A DNA stretch of 64,000 bases, taken from the NCBI RefSeq assembly GCF_021166585.1, contig NZ_JAJOZE010000001.1, positions 328,062 to 392,061 of the forward strand. Direction: 5' to 3'. The DNA is from Metabacillus kandeliae. GTDB lineage: Bacteria > Bacillota > Bacilli > Bacillales > Bacillaceae. The translations under genes were made by a program, and so were the position numbers. The notes under the pieces are model-generated. The model did no database searches. It worked only from the letters and a program-made list of their open reading frames with translations, and had not been told where the DNA came from. This document shows, piece by piece, positions 26,760-35,056 of the stretch; within the stretch, counting starts at the first letter, position 1; each line of letters starts with the position of its first letter.

Positions 26760-27890
26760 ATGAAGCATACGCTAACAAAAGGGCATCTGCTTATGCTCAC
26801 AGTCAGTTTTATTACAGGAAGTTCCCTGCTGATGGCTCCTGGGATTACAACTGCAGCAGCAAAAAATAACGGCTGGATCTCTATGCTGATCGCGGCCTTT
26901 TGCGGTCTGCTGCTGAATTTGCTGCTTGTTTTCTTAATCAAAAAGTACCGGTACCAATCTATCTTTGACTGTGCAGAGAAGGCAGCAGGACCCTTTATTG
27001 GCGGAGTGATCACTCTGCTTATTGTTTTTTATTCGCTTCATCTCGCCGCATATGTTGTCAGGAATGTCAGCAATTTTATGATCACTTCTGTTAACCCGGA
27101 AGGCAGTACAGCTATTTATGAAGCGGCGCTTCTTACGGCTGTATGCTTTACAACTTTGTATGGCCTTAATAATCTTGCGCGCTTAAATGAATTTTTGCTT
27201 CCAGGTTTATTTTTTCTTCTAATAGCTTCCTTTGGGCTTGTGATAAATCAATTTGACGGAAGTCACTTAAAACCATTTTTCCGTGACAATCCTGGCTCTC
27301 TTGTTATGGGGGCTTATCCGACGGTAGGATTTCCTTTTATAGAAATTATTTCATTAATGTCCTTATTTTCCTATGTCAGCAACAAAAAGCATCTCGGAAG
27401 ATCCTTCTTGCTCACGCTTTTTCTTTCCGGCTGCTTTCTGGCAGCTTCAGTTGTTCTTTGCATAGGGGTTGAGGGGTATGATCTCGTCTCCCGCCAGCCC
27501 TATGCCACATTTGAAATTATGAGAGGCATTACAATTGTTAAGCTGTTTGAACGAATTGAAATTTTAACAGGCACATTTTGGATTTTTGGGATTTTTATTA
27601 AAATCACCATTTGCTTTCTGGCTGCCATGCTCGGACTTCAAAAACTGGCGCGGCACAACTCCTATTATTCATTTTTGCTGCCGTCCGCAGTGTTCGTATG
27701 GGTGATGAGCCTTGAATTTCACCCTGATACAGTTGACTTCAGCCATTATGTTACAAGTGTATGGACACTTTGGTGGTTTACATTATATGTTCTGGTCTGC
27801 CTTGTTTTACTAATCGGCATCATGAGAAAAAAACATAAACCCGAAAAACCGTCCTGGAAAAATCAGCTGCCTGAGCCTGTTAAAAAGTAG
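26760..27890 (+). CDS. GerA-type germinant receptor B subunit
   Basis: 376 residues with about ten membrane segments, of the GerAB/Spore_permease family within the APC superfamily. In characterised receptors this subunit holds the germinant-binding pocket. The start LTKGHLLMLTVSFITGSS is typical. The ribosome site GGAGGAG sits inside the end of the small upstream gene. It is last in the operon; no clear terminator hairpin is visible in the 100 bp after it. Confidence 0.93.
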   Translation: MKHTLTKGHLLMLTVSFITGSSLLMAPGITTAAAKNNGWISMLIAAFCGLLLNLLLVFLIKKYRYQSIFDCAEKAAGPFIGGVITLLIVFYSLHLAAYVVRNVSNFMITSVNPEGSTAIYEAALLTAVCFTTLYGLNNLARLNEFLLPGLFFLLIASFGLVINQFDGSHLKPFFRDNPGSLVMGAYPTVGFPFIEIISLMSLFSYVSNKKHLGRSFLLTLFLSGCFLAASVVLCIGVEGYDLVSRQPYATFEIMRGITIVKLFERIEILTGTFWIFGIFIKITICFLAAMLGLQKLARHNSYYSFLLPSAVFVWVMSLEFHPDTVDFSHYVTSVWTLWWFTLYVLVCLVLLIGIMRKKHKPEKPSWKNQLPEPVKK

Positions 27891-27921
27891 ATTTGCTATT
27901 TAAAATCTCTTTTTTTCTAAA

Positions 27922-27950
27922 TTGTGCAATAGAAGCCGGTTTGATAAGAT
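27922..27950 (+). promoter_or_regulatory. possible promoter for maf-radC
   Basis: TTGTGC (27922-27927), 17 bp, TAAGAT (27945-27950), 43 bp before maf. This is a moderate match to sigma-A. Confidence 0.4.
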
Positions 27951-27992
27951 ACGGATGTCTCCCTTATGAAACTGAAGAATGGACGTGACTGA

Positions 27993-28559
27993 ATGGAATT
28001 GATACTGGCTTCCGGTTCTCCAAGAAGAAGAGAACTGCTTTCACTAATCGGGCTGTCTTTTACCGTGAAGAAGCAAGAGATGGAGGAAGTTATTGAAGAA
28101 AACGCGGCTCCTGAAGAAGCAGCGTCCTGTCTTGCCTATCAAAAAGCTTTATTAATCGCTGAGAAATATCCGAATGCCTATGTAATTGGAGCCGACACGG
28201 TCGTAGCGGCAGAAGGAAAGATTCTCGGAAAGCCAATAAGCACAGAAGAGGCTTTTGAGATGCTGTCGATGCTATCTGGCAAATCACATGAAGTGATAAC
28301 AGGTGTATCCATTTGTTTCAATGGAAAAAATAAAACCTTTTATGAAAAAACGGAAGTGGATTTCTGGCCGCTTGCAGAAGAAGAAATCAGACGCTATATC
28401 GCAACAGGCGAGCCGATGGATAAAGCAGGGGCTTACGGAATTCAGGGGAAAGGCTCTCTCTTAGTCAAAGAAATCAGGGGAGATTATTTTGCCGTAGTCG
28501 GCCTCCCGCTTGCAAGAACGGTCAGAGAGCTGAAAGCTATGGGCTTTCCTATGGAATAA
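27993..28559 (+). CDS. maf: Maf-family nucleotide pyrophosphatase
   Basis: 188 residues. The N-terminal LASGSPRRRELL is the family signature; GADTVV and a conserved KGKAG-type stretch (here DKAGAYGIQG) are present. Maf proteins hydrolyse dTTP/UTP or modified nucleotides and affect septum formation when overproduced. The gene precedes radC and mreB, as in B. subtilis. Confidence 0.95.
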   Translation: MELILASGSPRRRELLSLIGLSFTVKKQEMEEVIEENAAPEEAASCLAYQKALLIAEKYPNAYVIGADTVVAAEGKILGKPISTEEAFEMLSMLSGKSHEVITGVSICFNGKNKTFYEKTEVDFWPLAEEEIRRYIATGEPMDKAGAYGIQGKGSLLVKEIRGDYFAVVGLPLARTVRELKAMGFPME

Positions 28560-28577
28560 TCAAAAAGGGGGAGAATT

Positions 28578-29267
28578 GTGAGTGCCGATTTATTAAAAAT
28601 CATGGATTTTCCTGAGGAGGAGAGGCCGAGGGAGCGCATGCTGCTGAATGGTCCTGAAAGTCTTTCCAATCATGAACTGCTTGCCATTCTTCTCCGGACA
28701 GGAACGAGGCGGGAATCTGTTCTCCAGCTTTCCAACAGGCTCTTAAATCATTTTGAGGGCCTTCGCCTTTTAAAGGAAGCATCAGCAGAAGAAATGACGA
28801 GCATTTCTGGAATAGGAAAAGCGAAGGCTGTTCAAATTCTGGCGGCGCTTGAGCTTGGAAGAAGAATAAACAGGCTTGCCTATGAAGACCGCTATGTGAT
28901 CCGATCCCCGCAGGACGGCGCCAATTTTGTTATGGAAGAAATGCGCTTTTTGACCCAGGAGCATTTTGTCTGTCTATATCTGAATACAAAAAACCAGGTC
29001 ATCCATAAGCAGACAGTCTTTATCGGCAGCCTGAACGCTTCCATTGTTCACCCGCGGGAGGTTTTCAAAGAAGCGCTGCGAAGATCTGCTGCCTCCTTTA
29101 TCTGCATGCATAATCATCCCTCAGGCGACCCTTCTCCAAGCAAAGAAGACATCGAAGTAACAAAAAGGCTTTCCGAATGCGGAAAAGTACTTGGAATCGA
29201 ACTTTTGGACCACCTTATTATCGGCGACCAAAAATATGTCAGTTTAAAAGAAAAAGGCTATCTGTAA
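28578..29267 (+). CDS. radC: RadC family (JAB domain) protein
   Basis: 229 residues: a helix-hairpin-helix-like N-terminal part (with ISGIGKAKA, about 74-82) and a JAB1/MPN metalloprotease-like domain whose metal motif HNHPSGDPSPSKED is complete. Despite its name a role in repair is not established; the biochemical function is unknown. It starts at GTG with AAGGGGGAG upstream. Confidence 0.95.
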   Translation: MSADLLKIMDFPEEERPRERMLLNGPESLSNHELLAILLRTGTRRESVLQLSNRLLNHFEGLRLLKEASAEEMTSISGIGKAKAVQILAALELGRRINRLAYEDRYVIRSPQDGANFVMEEMRFLTQEHFVCLYLNTKNQVIHKQTVFIGSLNASIVHPREVFKEALRRSAASFICMHNHPSGDPSPSKEDIEVTKRLSECGKVLGIELLDHLIIGDQKYVSLKEKGYL

Positions 29268-29269
29268 GA

Positions 29270-29298
29270 CTTTTTTTTTTAGTTATTTACGCTATAAT
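29270..29298 (+). promoter_or_regulatory. possible mreB operon promoter
   Basis: TATAAT at 29293-29298 stands behind a run of T residues that offers only a poor -35 (TTTTTT at 17 bp). The 276-bp gap before mreB otherwise holds a degenerate repeat copy. Confidence 0.4.
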
Positions 29299-29375
29299 AA
29301 GGTTTATGAGTTTTTTAATTGAATAAAAAAGCTGTAATCCTTATTAAGCCGGCTCTATGCATAAGAGCTGGCCGG

Positions 29376-29500
29376 AATCCAGCGTCCAGCCCCCTGAACC
29401 GCTTCGATAAAATTCAAAGTGCCAAACCCGGACTTTTCGAATTTTCCCGTGTGCTGCGGCTAGGAGCTGATAAGACGCTTGCGCTTTTCTTATTCACTTG
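29376..29500 (+). repeat. degenerate copy of the two-hairpin intergenic repeat
   Basis: Aligns with the arrays at 33798-34204 and 62696-62990: GTCCAGC, CGCTTC, a hairpin AAAATTC...CCGGACTTTTC...GAATTTT, and GCTTGCGCTTTTC in the same order. The hairpin arms differ in sequence from the other copies but still pair. Confidence 0.65.
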
Positions 29501-29543
29501 CCTTCTTCAAAAAGTAATTCGTTTCAGAAAGGGAGATACAGTA

Positions 29544-30566
29544 ATGTTTGGTATTGGTACAAGAGACCTTGGAATAGATTTGGGAACCGCTAATACTCTA
29601 GTATTCGTAAAGGGCAGAGGAATTGTGGTCAGGGAGCCTTCAGTAGTTGCGCTTCAGACGGATACAAAGCAAATTGTGGCGGTTGGAAATGATGCGAAAA
29701 ATATGATAGGACGAACTCCCGGAAATGTGGTCGCACTAAGACCTATGAAGGATGGCGTAATTGCAGATTATGAAACAACTGCGACAATGATGAAGTATTA
29801 CATAAAGCAAGCAACAAAAAACAAAGGTCTCTTTTCAAGAAAGCCATATGTGATGGTCTGTGTGCCATCAGGAATTACAGCAGTAGAAGAGCGCGCTGTT
29901 ATTGATGCTACAAGGCAGGCTGGGGCAAGGGATGCTTACCCGATTGAGGAGCCGTTTGCTGCAGCGATCGGAGCAAACCTTCCAGTTTGGGAGCCTACAG
30001 GAAGCATGGTAGTGGACATCGGCGGAGGTACAACAGAAGTCGCGATCATCTCTCTTGGCGGGATTGTGACAAGCCAGTCCATACGCGTGGCAGGGGATGA
30101 AATGGATGAAGCTGTCATCAACTACATCCGCAAAACATACAACCTTATGATCGGTGACAGAACAGCCGAATCTATCAAAATGGAAATTGGCGCTGCCGGA
30201 ACTCCTGAAGGAATTGATAATATGGAGATTCGCGGAAGGGACTTGCTGACAGGCCTTCCAAAAACGATTGAAATTACAGCAAAAGAAATTGCTGAAGCTT
30301 TAAAAGATACAGTCTATTCAATTGTGGAAGCGGTAAAGAACACACTTGAAAAAACACCGCCGGAGCTTGCTGCAGACATCATGGACAGAGGCATTGTGCT
30401 GACAGGCGGAGGAGCTCTTTTAAGAAACCTTGATAAAGTCATCAGTGATGAAACAAATATGCCTGTGCTGATTGCCGAAAACCCGCTTGATTGCGTTGCG
30501 ATCGGAACTGGAAAAGCCCTTGAGCATATTCACTTGTTTAAAGGAAAAGGCAGAGAAAGCCGCTGA
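29544..30566 (+). CDS. mreB: rod-shape determining actin homologue MreB
   Basis: 340 residues. MreB filaments guide side-wall peptidoglycan synthesis at the inner membrane. N-terminal [13 protein letters not shown] and the DIGGGTTE nucleotide-binding motif are present. The frame is open for 75 codons upstream, through the repeat copy, but AAAGGGAG sets the start at ATG 29544. The N-terminal amphipathic stretch ([12 protein letters not shown]) is short. It heads mreBCD-minCD. Confidence 0.97.
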   Translation: MFGIGTRDLGIDLGTANTLVFVKGRGIVVREPSVVALQTDTKQIVAVGNDAKNMIGRTPGNVVALRPMKDGVIADYETTATMMKYYIKQATKNKGLFSRKPYVMVCVPSGITAVEERAVIDATRQAGARDAYPIEEPFAAAIGANLPVWEPTGSMVVDIGGGTTEVAIISLGGIVTSQSIRVAGDEMDEAVINYIRKTYNLMIGDRTAESIKMEIGAAGTPEGIDNMEIRGRDLLTGLPKTIEITAKEIAEALKDTVYSIVEAVKNTLEKTPPELAADIMDRGIVLTGGGALLRNLDKVISDETNMPVLIAENPLDCVAIGTGKALEHIHLFKGKGRESR

Positions 30567-30619
30567 ATCCAGTAATGAACCTGCCGGAAATCCCAGCAGG
30601 AAAATAGAAAAAAGAAAGC

Positions 30620-30655
30620 GGAGGAAAAGGTGTTTTGTTCCTCCTCCTTTTGTTT
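30620..30655 (+). terminator. hairpin between mreB and mreC, likely attenuator
   Basis: GGAGGAA pairs with TTCCTCC around an 11-base loop, followed by TCCTTTTGTTTT. Partial termination would give more mreB than mreC transcript. Confidence 0.6.
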
Positions 30656-30724
30656 TATGCAGCAAATTAAATCCGGAGCCGCACAGGAGGCTGCCGGAGA
30701 ACTTAGTTTAAGAGGTGTAAAGTC

Positions 30725-31615
30725 ATGCCGCAATTTTTCTTCAACAAACGGTTAATTTTGCTGCTGATAAGCATTATCCTGCTTGTGGCACTGATTGGCT
30801 TTTCAATAAAGGGAGACAGGAAAATCACATGGCCTGAACAATTTGTAAAAGACTCAACAGGCGTGTTTCAAAATATTTTCCACCGTCCGTCCCAGTATTT
30901 CGCTGGTTTTTTTGAAAATATGAACGAGATTAAAAATACATACGAAGAAAACAAGTATCTTAAATCAAGACTTGATCAGTATGCACAGCTCGATTCGGAT
31001 CTGCAGGATGTAAAAGATGAGAATAATAAATTGCGAGAAGAGCTCGGCAGGCAGGACAGCCTTCGGAGCTACAAGCCGACACCGGCTGTTGTGATTGCCA
31101 GAAATCCAGATAAGTGGTTCGAGTATATCACGATCAACAAAGGCAGCCAGGCTGGCATTCAGCAGGATTCAGCAGTCATTACTTCAAAAGGGCTTGTCGG
31201 AAAAGTGAAAAGCGTTGATCAGTTTACGTCAACTGTTCAGCTTTTAAGTGCAAAAGACCGGAAAAACCTGATTTCTGCCATTGTGCAAGGCAAAGATCGC
31301 AAGGGAAGCAAAGTGTACGGCTTGATTGAAGGCTATGACAGCAAGCGCAAGAAACTGCTTCTCCGCCATATCGGATCAGACATGAAAATCGAAAAAGGCC
31401 AGGATGTTGTGACGAGCGGCACAGGCGGAGTGTTCCCTAAAGGCCTGACAATCGGAAAAGTTTCTGAGGTACAGCCTGATTCCTACGGTTTGACGAAAAT
31501 GGCTTATGTGGAACCGTCAGCTGATTTCTACGATCTTGAAAATGTTTCAGTCGCAAAGCGCGATGTCAGCACTGCTGACGCAGAGGCGCTAGGCAAGGGA
31601 GATGACAATCAGTGA
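30725..31615 (+). CDS. mreC: rod-shape determining protein MreC
   Basis: 296 residues: a short cytoplasmic start, one membrane segment (about 8-25), a coiled coil (about 60-105), and the beta-rich extracytoplasmic MreC domain to about 280. It forms filaments that coordinate PBP2-type synthases with MreB. The stop overlaps the mreD start (GTGA). Confidence 0.95.
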   Translation: MPQFFFNKRLILLLISIILLVALIGFSIKGDRKITWPEQFVKDSTGVFQNIFHRPSQYFAGFFENMNEIKNTYEENKYLKSRLDQYAQLDSDLQDVKDENNKLREELGRQDSLRSYKPTPAVVIARNPDKWFEYITINKGSQAGIQQDSAVITSKGLVGKVKSVDQFTSTVQLLSAKDRKNLISAIVQGKDRKGSKVYGLIEGYDSKRKKLLLRHIGSDMKIEKGQDVVTSGTGGVFPKGLTIGKVSEVQPDSYGLTKMAYVEPSADFYDLENVSVAKRDVSTADAEALGKGDDNQ

Positions 31616-32124
31616 AGCGTTTTTTGCTCCCTTTTTTCATCTTTCTTCTGTTCATAGCTGAAAGCATTTACGCAGATCTGGTTCATTTGCCGTTTCTATC
31701 AGATCAGCTGATCTTTGTGCCGAGATTTTCTTTTCTAGCCATCTTGTTCATTTGCGCATTTTTTAACCGGAATACCGCCATTCTTTACGGAGCGATTTTT
31801 GGCCTGCTGTATGATATTGTATATACAGAGGTACTCGGAATCTACTTGTTTTCCTTTCCGCTCCTTGTCTATTTAATGTCAAAAGGGCTGAAGGCTCTTC
31901 ATAATAACGTGCTTGTGGTAATCTTCCTATCCCTTGTTGCTGTAACCCTTCTGGAATTTTTCGTTTACGGCATCCAAGAGCTGATTCAAGCATTGCCAAT
32001 GACCCTGAATGATTTCGTCACGCTTCGTCTTATTCCGACGCTTGCGCTGAATTTGGCAGCTGGTCTGGTGCTTGTTTATCCCATCAAGAGTTTTCTGGCA
32101 GGGCTGAGAAGAGATCTGGACTGA
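31612..32124 (+). CDS. mreD: rod-shape determining protein MreD
   Basis: A 170-residue membrane protein with about five hydrophobic segments, typical of MreD, which works with MreB, MreC and RodA in side-wall synthesis. It starts at GTG overlapping mreC by 4 bp. A gap of 124 bp without a visible gene separates it from minC. Confidence 0.93.
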   Translation: MKRFLLPFFIFLLFIAESIYADLVHLPFLSDQLIFVPRFSFLAILFICAFFNRNTAILYGAIFGLLYDIVYTEVLGIYLFSFPLLVYLMSKGLKALHNNVLVVIFLSLVAVTLLEFFVYGIQELIQALPMTLNDFVTLRLIPTLALNLAAGLVLVYPIKSFLAGLRRDLD

Positions 32125-32248
32125 TGCCAATGGGTTTTAGAAGCTTTAAGGTTTTATGCGCGATCTTTTCCTGAAGCAAGAAAAAAGCCTGAAAAAAAGG
32201 AAAGATGACCCGGCATGTCGAAAATGTATTGCTATTGAGGTGAACTTC

Positions 32249-32920
32249 TTGAAAGCCCAAAAACACCAGTTAGTGATGATTAAAGGGACAAAGGACGGCC
32301 TTTCTCTCTTTATGGATGACATGTGCTCCTACAGCCAGCTTCTTAGCGAGCTTGAAACCATGCTGTCTGCCAGGCAATATGTACAGGAAAATGGTCCTGC
32401 TACAGGGGTTATTGTCAAGGCAGGAAACAGGTTTCTGACTGTGGAGCAGGAAGAAGAAATAACAGCAGCAATCAGCAAGAATAAGAGTTTAGCAGTTGAA
32501 AAAATTGAATCCAATGTTTTGACGAAGTCTGAAGCGCAGCAGCTTGCCGCAGAGAAGAATATTCACACGGAAGTTAGAATGGTGCGCTCAGGCCAAGTGC
32601 TGAAGACGGAGGGAGACCTTCTTCTGATTGGAGATGTGAACCCGGGAGCATCCGTTGCAGCAGGCGGGAATATTTATATTCTCGGCTCGCTGAAAGGAAT
32701 GGCCCATGCCGGCATTAACGGCAACCGCGAAGCAGTGATTGCGGCTTCAAAAATGGTGCCTGCCCAGCTTAGAATCGCAGAAGAATGGAATACTGCGCCT
32801 GAACACCCTGAATCGTCTGAAAGCGAAATGGAATGTGCTTACATAGACGGCGAAGGCCGGATAAAAATAGACAGGCTTCAGCAGCTTTCACATATTAGAC
32901 CGAACTTATATCGGCTTTGA
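32249..32920 (+). CDS. minC: septum site-determining protein MinC
   Basis: 223 residues. It inhibits FtsZ polymerisation near poles with MinD. The N-terminal domain (1-105) begins MKAQKHQLVMIKGTKDGL; the C-terminal beta-helix domain (about 115-220, with GDVNPGASVAAGGNIYILGSLKG) dimerises and binds MinD. The TTG at 32249 has GAGGTGA at 32237-32243; the longer open frame from 32156 has no ribosome site. minD follows after 15 bp. Confidence 0.93.
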   Translation: MKAQKHQLVMIKGTKDGLSLFMDDMCSYSQLLSELETMLSARQYVQENGPATGVIVKAGNRFLTVEQEEEITAAISKNKSLAVEKIESNVLTKSEAQQLAAEKNIHTEVRMVRSGQVLKTEGDLLLIGDVNPGASVAAGGNIYILGSLKGMAHAGINGNREAVIAASKMVPAQLRIAEEWNTAPEHPESSESEMECAYIDGEGRIKIDRLQQLSHIRPNLYRL

Positions 32921-32935
32921 GGGGGAATGATAACC

Positions 32936-33739
32936 ATGGGTGAATCGATCGTTGTAACCTCTGGGAAAGGCGGGGTAGGCAAAACGACAACGTCTGCCAA
33001 CTTGGGTACGGCACTTGCCATCATGGGAAAACGTGTCTGTCTCGTTGACACAGATATCGGCCTGAGGAACCTGGACGTCGTAATGGGCCTTGAAAACCGG
33101 ATCATTTACGATCTCGTGGACGTAGTAGAAGGGCGATGCAAAATTCACCAGGCTCTTGTTAAAGACAAGCGTTTTGATGACCTGCTGTTTCTGCTCCCTG
33201 CAGCCCAGACAAGCGATAAAACAGCTGTTTCTCCTGAACAGATGAAGAAGCTGATTGACGAGTTAAAGCAAGACTATGATTATATTATTATTGACTGCCC
33301 AGCAGGCATTGAGCAGGGATATAAAAATGCCGTTGCCGGAGCGGACAGGGCAATTGTTGTGACAACCCCTGAAATCTCCGCAGTGAGAGATGCGGACAGG
33401 ATCATCGGCCTGTTGGAAAAAGAGGAAATTGAGCCTCCGAAGCTTGTAATCAACAGAATCCGCAACCATCTTGTCCAAAACGGAGATATGCTTGATGTGG
33501 ATGAAATTGTGGCCCATCTTTCCATTGATTTGATCGGAATTGTGGCAGATGACGATCAAGTGATCAAAGCCTCCAACAGCGGCGAGCCAATCGCCATGGA
33601 TCCGAATAACAAGGCGGCAATTGCCTACCGAAACATTGCGCGCCGCATCCTGGGAGAGGCTGTGCCGCTGCAAAGTCTTGAAGAAACAAATAAAGGTTTT
33701 TTTGCTAAACTGAAACAGTTTTTTGGCGTTCGCGCCTAA
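32936..33739 (+). CDS. minD: septum site-determining ATPase MinD
   Basis: A 267-residue ParA/MinD ATPase with the deviant Walker A KGGVGKT (11-17) and the C-terminal amphipathic membrane-targeting helix (about 252-267, FFAKLKQFFG). It recruits MinC to the membrane at poles. The ATG at 32936 matches the family start MGESIV; the ATG at 32927 touches the GAGGGGGA site. Confidence 0.97.
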   Translation: MGESIVVTSGKGGVGKTTTSANLGTALAIMGKRVCLVDTDIGLRNLDVVMGLENRIIYDLVDVVEGRCKIHQALVKDKRFDDLLFLLPAAQTSDKTAVSPEQMKKLIDELKQDYDYIIIDCPAGIEQGYKNAVAGADRAIVVTTPEISAVRDADRIIGLLEKEEIEPPKLVINRIRNHLVQNGDMLDVDEIVAHLSIDLIGIVADDDQVIKASNSGEPIAMDPNNKAAIAYRNIARRILGEAVPLQSLEETNKGFFAKLKQFFGVRA

Positions 33740-33744
33740 CTGTG

Positions 33745-33772
33745 CAATCCCGGAAGCGGGATTGTTTTTTTT
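33745..33772 (+). terminator. terminator after minD
   Basis: CAATCCCG pairs with CGGGATTG around GAAG, followed by eight T residues. Confidence 0.93.
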
Positions 33773-33797
33773 ATTTTATTGATATTTGCGCATTCAG

Positions 33798-34204
33798 ATG
33801 CTGGGGCTGAACGAGCGGCTTGCGCTTTTCATTGTCCAGCTCCAGCGCCTAGACCGATCTGAGTCGCTTCAGAAAATCCCAAAAAGTCTAAGACCGGACT
33901 TTTCGGGATTTTCTTCCAGCGCTTGTCGGGGCTGATCAAGGCGCTTGCGCTTTTCATTGTCCAGCTCCAGCCGCTAGCCCCTCGAGGTCATAAGCCGTTC
34001 ATCCAGAGAAAGGAAAGACCGCCTTTCTCCGGCTGACCGTCTTATGCTTGTCGGGGCTGAACGAGCGGCTTCCGCTTTTCATGATCCAGCTCCAGCCGCT
34101 AGCCCCTCGAGTCGCTTCACAAAAATCCAAAAAGTCAAAACCGGACTTTCTGGATTTTTGCTCCAGCGCTTGTCGGGGCTGAACGAGCGGCTTCCGCTTT
34201 TCTT
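33798..34204 (+). repeat. array of two-hairpin intergenic repeats (four cores)
   Basis: Fills most of the 531-bp gap between minD and spoIVFA. GGGGCTGA cores start at 33803, 33928, 34053 and 34175 (spacing 125, 125, 122). Each full unit has hairpin 1 (GGGGCT and AGCGGCT against AGCCGCT and AGCCCC) and hairpin 2. Hairpin 2 differs between units: AGAAAATCCC/GGGATTTTCT, then a CATAAG...CTTATG stem, then CAAAAATCCA/TGGATTTTTG. Pairing is kept while sequence changes. Open frames through it are incidental. Confidence 0.85.
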
Positions 34205-34208
34205 ATCA

Positions 34209-34237
34209 TCATATTTCCCGGGGACAAGTCATAAACT
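34209..34237 (+). promoter_or_regulatory. predicted sigma-E promoter of the spoIVF operon
   Basis: TCATATT (34209-34215), 14 bp, CATAAACT (34230-34237). This is a full match to the mother-cell sigma-E -35 (KMATATT) and close to its -10 (CATACAHT), 34 bp before spoIVFA. spoIVF is a known sigma-E operon in B. subtilis. Confidence 0.8.
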
Positions 34238-34270
34238 TGTACAAATCACTAGAAAAAGGGATTGATGAGG

Positions 34271-35056
34271 ATGCCGTCTCGCCGTGCGGAGGAAGTCAGA
34301 AGAAGGATTGCGAAGAGAAGAAGAGAGCGCCTTGAGCTTACAGGGGGTTTAGAGGAAAAACCGCAAAAACCTGTTAGAAGTGTTCTGACGGAAGAAGAGA
34401 AATTCGGATTTCCTGAACTTCCGGCAAGCTATGAAGCAGAACCAGTGACAGAACAAAAACCGGGACATCCTTTGTTCAAAAGCAATTTGTTTATGCTGAA
34501 GCTCCTGCTTTCCGCCTGCCTGGTGCTGTTTGCAGCCATCACCTTTAAGAATCAGTCTCCTGTGCTGGATAATGCCAGAACTTTTATTACGAGCAACATG
34601 GAAAAGGAATTTCAGTTTGCGGCCGTTTCTTCCTGGTATCAAAAGCAGTTCGGCCAGCCTTTGGCGTTTTTTCAGCAAAATGAGAAGGACAGCAGCACAC
34701 CTAAGCAATATGCTGTACCGGCAAGCGGCAAAGTCCTCGAATCGTTTAAAGACAATGGGCAGGGCATCATGGTCGAGACAAATAAGCCGGCAGTTGATGC
34801 CATGAATGAAGGAATTGTCATTTCAGCAGGGGAAAATCCGGAAACAGGACTGACGGTTGTGCTGCAGCATGCGGACGGAAGCGAAAGCTGGTACGGACAT
34901 TTAACTCAAATTGATGTGTCACTCTATGATTTTGTAAAAACGGGAAAAGAAATAGGTTCTATTAAAGAAGGCGCCAACAAAAAAGGAACCTACTATTTTG
35001 CCATTAAAAAAGGGGAGCGCTTTATCGATCCGATACAGGTGATTTCTTTTGACTAG
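34271..35056 (+). CDS. spoIVFA: stage IV sporulation protein FA
   Basis: 261 residues: an Arg-rich N-terminus, one membrane segment (about 75-95), and a degenerate LytM/M23-type domain (about 150-255) lacking the full metal set. SpoIVFA holds and inhibits the protease SpoIVFB in the mother-cell outer forespore membrane until a forespore signal arrives. The ATG at 34271 is favoured by spacing from AAAAAGGG; 34265 is possible. The stop overlaps the spoIVFB start by 8 bp. Confidence 0.88.
   Translation: MPSRRAEEVRRRIAKRRRERLELTGGLEEKPQKPVRSVLTEEEKFGFPELPASYEAEPVTEQKPGHPLFKSNLFMLKLLLSACLVLFAAITFKNQSPVLDNARTFITSNMEKEFQFAAVSSWYQKQFGQPLAFFQQNEKDSSTPKQYAVPASGKVLESFKDNGQGIMVETNKPAVDAMNEGIVISAGENPETGLTVVLQHADGSESWYGHLTQIDVSLYDFVKTGKEIGSIKEGANKKGTYYFAIKKGERFIDPIQVISFD

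Noticed and set aside
29319-29543. N-terminal extension of MreB by 75 residues
   Set aside because: The extension translates a repeat copy; the ribosome site and family length fit the ATG at 29544.
34044-34265. Small plus-strand frame before spoIVFA
   Set aside because: It is translated repeat sequence that also occurs in unrelated places (such as 62586-63017) and crosses the sigma-E promoter.
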